Positions 59,872-64,000 of a stretch of 64,000 nt of DNA are shown here, piece after piece; within the stretch, counting starts at the first letter, position 1; every line of letters starts with the position of its first letter. The notes beneath the pieces were generated by a model. The model did no database searches. It saw only the letters and a program-made list of their open reading frames with translations, and was not told where the DNA came from. Position numbers and translations under genes: made by a program. This DNA comes from Cinnamomum chago (lineage: Eukaryota; Streptophyta; Magnoliopsida; Laurales; Lauraceae), in contig CP142456.1 of the NCBI GenBank assembly GCA_038049695.1, positions 67,917,922 through 67,981,921 of the forward strand. The letters are read 5' to 3'.

Positions 59872-60814
59872 GTAGGTATTCATGTATACATATTATTCTT
59901 GTTCTATTTCTATGTTCACATTATTCATAAATCATGCATGTGATTATTTTGATATATATGCTCACTTTTAGAGTATGTGTATTGTTTACGATACCCGATT
60001 GAAATAAGAAGACATGAAGATAAAGCAATGAAGAAAAGAAAAGGGTCTTCAGTAAGAGAAAGTACCTTTGAATTTAGATGGAGAGATGAAACTATGGAAT
60101 TCTTGGTCAACCTCAGGGATATTTTCTAAACAAGCTGGTAAAACAGGCATAGCTCGACTCAAATTTAAAAAAAAAAAAAAAAAGTTAGGAACTCTTTGAG
60201 TCAAGCTAGCTGAGCTGAAAAGGCTCACATTTTTGTGGTGTGGTGGGGGGCACTCATTTTTGCTGGGTTTTGATGGGAAACAAATTGCAGAGCATATATG
60301 AAGTTATGGTTTTGGGTGTTGTAGGCAATGCTCAGATGAGGATTGGGATGTGATGGGGTGCTTTAATGATGTGTTAATTGATATGGCTATAGTGGTTTGT
60401 AATCCGTGAGTGATTAAAATAAATAGGGTTGGGTCGGTTTATTTTAATCAAGACTCAAGAGTAACTTTAGTTGTCACATATACTCAAAGAAAATAAAGTT
60501 CATTGATTATAAACAATCCAAGTTGATGGAAATTTTATTGTGATGGCGAAATAAGTTCTTAAGTTTGATATAAATTAGACCAAGTTGCAAGGAGATGGTC
60601 CTTCCCATTCCACTGTGGGGGGGAATTTATTGTCATCCATTTTCCACTTGAAAAGAATGGGGGTTTTGCAAGAGATATCTCTTGTTCCATATGATTTAGC
60701 TGATCTTTCAGATGATGGAAGCTTCTTGGTCTTACAGATATGCTACCTAGTATTACCTTAGTTTATTGCTTTCCTCTCTATCTACTGTTGTTTAGCAACA
60801 CATCCATTCAATAT

Positions 60815-61390
60815 GGGTTAAATCTCAAAACATGAAAGTTGTAGCCCTCTGATAAATTTTTCATTTGGATCAAGAATCATGTTGTTTCGAGTTCAGAAGA
60901 GGAAGTTATGAATTTTCTACTGGAGACAACTCTGCTTCACTCAGGTTGCTGTTTTTCTGTGACCAGTCAGCTTCAAGGTGATTTTACACTACTTTAAATT
61001 CAATCTGGGTTAAATCTCAAAACATGAAACTTATATCCCTCTGATAAATCTTTCATTTGGATCAAGAATCATGTTGTTTCGAGTTCAGAAGAGGAAGTTA
61101 TGAATTTTCTACTGGAGACAACTCTGCTTCACTCAGGTTGCTGTTTTTCTGTGACCAGTCAGCTTCAAGGTGATTTTATACTACTTTCCATTCAATCTGG
61201 GTTAAATCTCAAAACATGAAAGTTGTAGCCCTCTGATAAATCTTTCATTTGGATCAAGAATCGTGTTGTTTTGAGTTCAGAAGAGGAAGTTATGAATTTT
61301 CTACTAGAGACAAATTCTGCCATTGTAAGTAGACTACTGACAAATTCTGCCATTCTACTGAAGTTATGAATTTTCATTTGGAAGTTATGT
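60815..61390. repeat. 192-bp tandem repeat, three units
   Basis: GGGTTAAATCTCAAAACATG begins at 60815, 61007 and 61199. The first two units are nearly identical; the third diverges after CTACTAGAGACAA and ends in a shorter duplicated phrase (GACAAATTCTGCCATT). Confidence 0.9.
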
Positions 61391-61498
61391 TTTTATACTG
61401 AAATCCATTTCCATGTTGATGCGATTGAAGTAGTCTACATATATGTGGGATTGGAACCCATCATATTTGTGAGCTATAATTCAAAGAAAGACTATATT

Positions 61499-61817
61499 GG
61501 CGGCTAACCCTTTTAGACCAGCGGCTAGCCGCTTTCAAATAACGGTCAGAAAATTCAAATCAGGATGGCTCACGGCTAGCCGCAGGAAAAGTTGGGGGCT
61601 AGCCGTGAGGCAACCGCAGGGGTGACCGCAAGATGGTTCTGAAAAAACTGGTCTCTGGAAATCAAACCGTAATCACACGGTTAGCACTGCGGCTAGCCGT
61701 AGGTGCACTGGCGGTTAGCCGCAGGAAGCACAGAAAATCATCCTGAAAAAAAAATGCTTACGGGAAAGCTGACCGTGGGTCTGGTGGCTAGCCCCTTGCA
61801 AAGGGCGGCTAGCCGCC
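61499..61817. repeat. GCGGCTAGCCGC palindrome array
   Basis: About eight perfect or near-perfect copies of the 12-bp palindrome GCGGCTAGCCGC in 320 bp (for example 61521-61532, 61690-61700 and 61805-61816), with variable spacers. It lies just inside the right subterminal array of CACTA 2. Confidence 0.8.
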
Positions 61818-61869
61818 AAGGTCACCTGATCCTTTCTATAGAAGGACTATTTATAAAAAAAAAATGCAT

Positions 61870-62290
61870 ATATAATATTAAATCGGTTACAAACAAACGA
61901 TATAATACGATCCCAAAAAACCGATATAACAGAGCCCTTTATAATCGATATTATAAATAATTTTTATATCGGTTTCACTCTTTTTTATATCGGTTTTATA
62001 ATAATGTATGCTATAATTTTAGTTTCAAAACACATCAGTTCTCCGAAAACCGATATTATAAATATTTTTTATATCAGTTTCATTTTTTTTATATCGGTTT
62101 TACAATAATATGTGTTATAATTTCAGGTTTAAAAGACATCAGTTGTCCAAAAACCGATATGAAATAATACACATATTATATCGGTTATAGTTATTTATTA
62201 TATCGGGGGTACTTATATCGGTTTGAAGTTTACTGAAAAACTGATATAATAGGTCTTTTATATTGGTTTTTAGCCGATATAAAAACCCTT
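61870..62290. repeat. Right subterminal ATATCGG array of CACTA 2
   Basis: Same word family as the left end (ATATCGGTTT, AAACCGATAT), repeated about a dozen times or more. Confidence 0.85.
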
Positions 62291-64000
62291 ATTTCTAGTA
62301 GTGATTGTCCAAGCCCAACCCGTTGAGTTCAATTTTTTTTAAAAGCCCAGTATTTTCGGGGACAGCCCCGGCGAGGCTGGATATCCATTTCGACGAGCTG
62401 AATTGACATGCCAAGCCTCATGAGCTTTTTCATCGAAATTATTGTATCCAACAGTTAACAGCGTTGCATGTGATCACACATGCTCTCTGGGGACTTGTAT
62501 TATAAGACTAATTAACATCCAATCCTCATGCCGCATCAATTTTAATGACCCCATACGAAAAAAATTGTTCTACAAGTGAAGTGTAGTACGTGCCAGTTGC
62601 GGATCGAGGATTTTTGTTTAGGTGGGGCATACAATGGTAAATTGAAAAAACGATACCCTTGGCAAGAAAACCTACAGTATCACTCAATTTCCTAAGAACA
62701 AAAATACGAAATGGTGAGCATGATTGTGAAAATTAGTCAATCTCTTCCATCAATATAAGATTCAATAGACACAAATTACAAGGACAATAGGAATTATATC
62801 GCGGATCAACAAATGGAAAAGTTAGACAAGTGTTTGAAATCGTAATGAAAGTGGAAGAAAAAAACATGCAAAAGTCCCAATTATCTTTTCTCCATGGATT
62901 AGTAAAAAATAAAGAAATAATTGATTTCTAATGCCAAATAATCCAAAAGGGAAAAGTAAAAAGAAAAAGGGGGGAAAGAAATCCAATAACCCTTACAGGT
63001 AGTAAAGCTAGATCGGATCGAGAGAGACTTTCAGATATTCGAATAGTTCGTCAATAATTAAATCATGAGTTTTGTGAAAAGATGGTAATAGAGAAAAGAA
63101 TAGAAAAAAAAAAGTGCATTAAAAAACAAAAAGAGAAGGAGATGAAGTCTTAGAAATAAGACACATGGGGCAATTTTTTTGGACAAATGGGTGCATGGCC
63201 TGCAACCCATTTGATTCTCTTGAGATTTCAAGATGTGACCTAGGACGGCTACCCTATATGGTCACATCTTGGGTCCACCCATGGTACTTGCAATCTTGTT
63301 ATATCAAGACTATTCGTCTTTTCGTCTTTTAATGTAGCATCAAGCTTATTGAACTTTTATTATCGTCTGTATATCACGTCAAATTGTAATCGGAACTATC
63401 CTTCTTTTCATCTTTTAATGTAGCATCAAGTAAAAAAAAAAAAAAAGAGGGAAAGAGATAAAGTCTTATACATAAAACACATGGGGCAATTTTTCCGACA
63501 AATGTGCGTCATGGCCTGGAACCGATTTGATTCTCTTGAGACTTCACTTGGGCGGCCGCCTCATATAGTCACAACTTGGATCCACCCATACTACTTGCAA
63601 TATCGTGACTATTGGTCTTTTCATCGTTTAAGGTAGCATCAACCTTATTGAACTTTCATTGTCGGTTGTATATCGAGCCAAAGAGTAATCGGGACTATCC
63701 GTCTTTTCATCTTTTAATGTAGCATAAAGCTTATTGAACTTTTATTGTCGGCTGTATCCCGAGTCAATATATATAGTAATTTTTTAAAAGTGAGCGCTAT
63801 ACAAGGCCCGCCAGTTTTGAAAATAAAAACGCCCCGTGACTTTTACCAATGAGAAGAGAACGACGTTTACGGCATTGAATGGGTTGTCATATAAAAAACA
63901 AGCCAACTAAATAGCTTGAATTAGTCCTAATTTCTCTCTTCAAACGGATAATATATAAGTCCTAATTTTTCGCTAGATGGCTCTGCTTTTTCTCCAAATG

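Larger units (their letters stand above)
55166..62303. mobile_element. CACTA element 2 (7.1 kb), no transposase
   Basis: Ends CACTACTAGAAAAAATGG and, in complement, CACTACTAGAAATAAGGG, with target duplication ATT (55163-55165 and 62304-62306). The empty site at 48563-48580 (AAATCATTGTGCAAGCCC) confirms the limits. Both subterminal regions are packed with ATATCGGTT words in both orientations. The interior carries pyrimidine tracts, CT and CA microsatellites, a 192-bp triple repeat, a GCGGCTAGCCGC array and what looks like one exon of an LSD1-type gene. It has no transposase frame. Confidence 0.92.
54732..64000 (+). repeat. Repeat copy R-c, split by CACTA 2, runs off the window
   Basis: 54732-55165 aligns with 48108-48565, and 62304-64000 with 48570-50170. 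The joint is exact around the CACTA insertion. R-c follows R-b head-to-tail, about 540 bp after the last recognisable R-b sequence. Confidence 0.75.

Noticed and set aside
1..64000. CRISPR array, bacterial operon or viral genome
   Set aside because: No regular spacer-repeat pattern. Tandem repeats here have variable spacing or no spacers, and the gene structures with GT-AG introns are plant.

Overview
This is a plant (angiosperm) nuclear window, AT-rich, gene-poor and saturated with transposable elements. The evidence is a class I caffeate-type O-methyltransferase (COMT) gene pair with plant exon structure, initiator-tRNA-Met primer sites, a Cassandra TRIM carrying 5S rRNA sequence, CACTA elements, Tourist and hAT MITEs, a tRNA-type SINE and long CT/TA/CA microsatellites. 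The species cannot be fixed from the sequence. Only one gene looks intact.

Layout: 1-830 is the end of a Ty3/gypsy gag-protease. 3956-11067 is a complete minus-strand LTR retrotransposon with GAG only (TR-GAG type, 5-bp target duplication), invaded by a 332-bp TRIM (5901-6232) and a CACTA element (7423-10116) that itself holds a Cassandra TRIM (7806-8700). 11878-14815 is a dispersed repeat broken by a 1.8-kb insert with an AT-rich minisatellite. 14816-24541 has no gene. 24542-32360 is a COMT-like pseudogene (minus strand) whose third exon is split by a 5.67-kb Tat-like Ty3/gypsy element (25116-30781). That element lacks a reverse transcriptase but keeps a decayed, spliced antisense gene. 33.4-37.3 kb holds MITEs and a candidate SINE. 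37912-47219 is the intact COMT-like gene: four exons, 1101 bp of coding sequence, 366 residues. 48108-64000 holds two head-to-tail copies of one long repeat; the first carries a Tourist MITE, a SINE, a hAT MITE and a long-TIR element, the second a 7.1-kb CACTA element (55166-62303) that appears to carry one exon of an LSD1-type zinc-finger gene.

The two OMT loci are tandem duplicates in one orientation, with matching exon 2 and exon 3 lengths (311 and 65 bp) and the same 54-nt offset from TATA box to start codon. One copy has died through at least five independent lesions. The other keeps the full catalytic set but has several substitutions in the phenol-binding pocket, so its acceptor may differ from caffeate. 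Many TE boundaries were fixed by target-site duplications or by comparing filled and empty copies of the same repeat inside this window.
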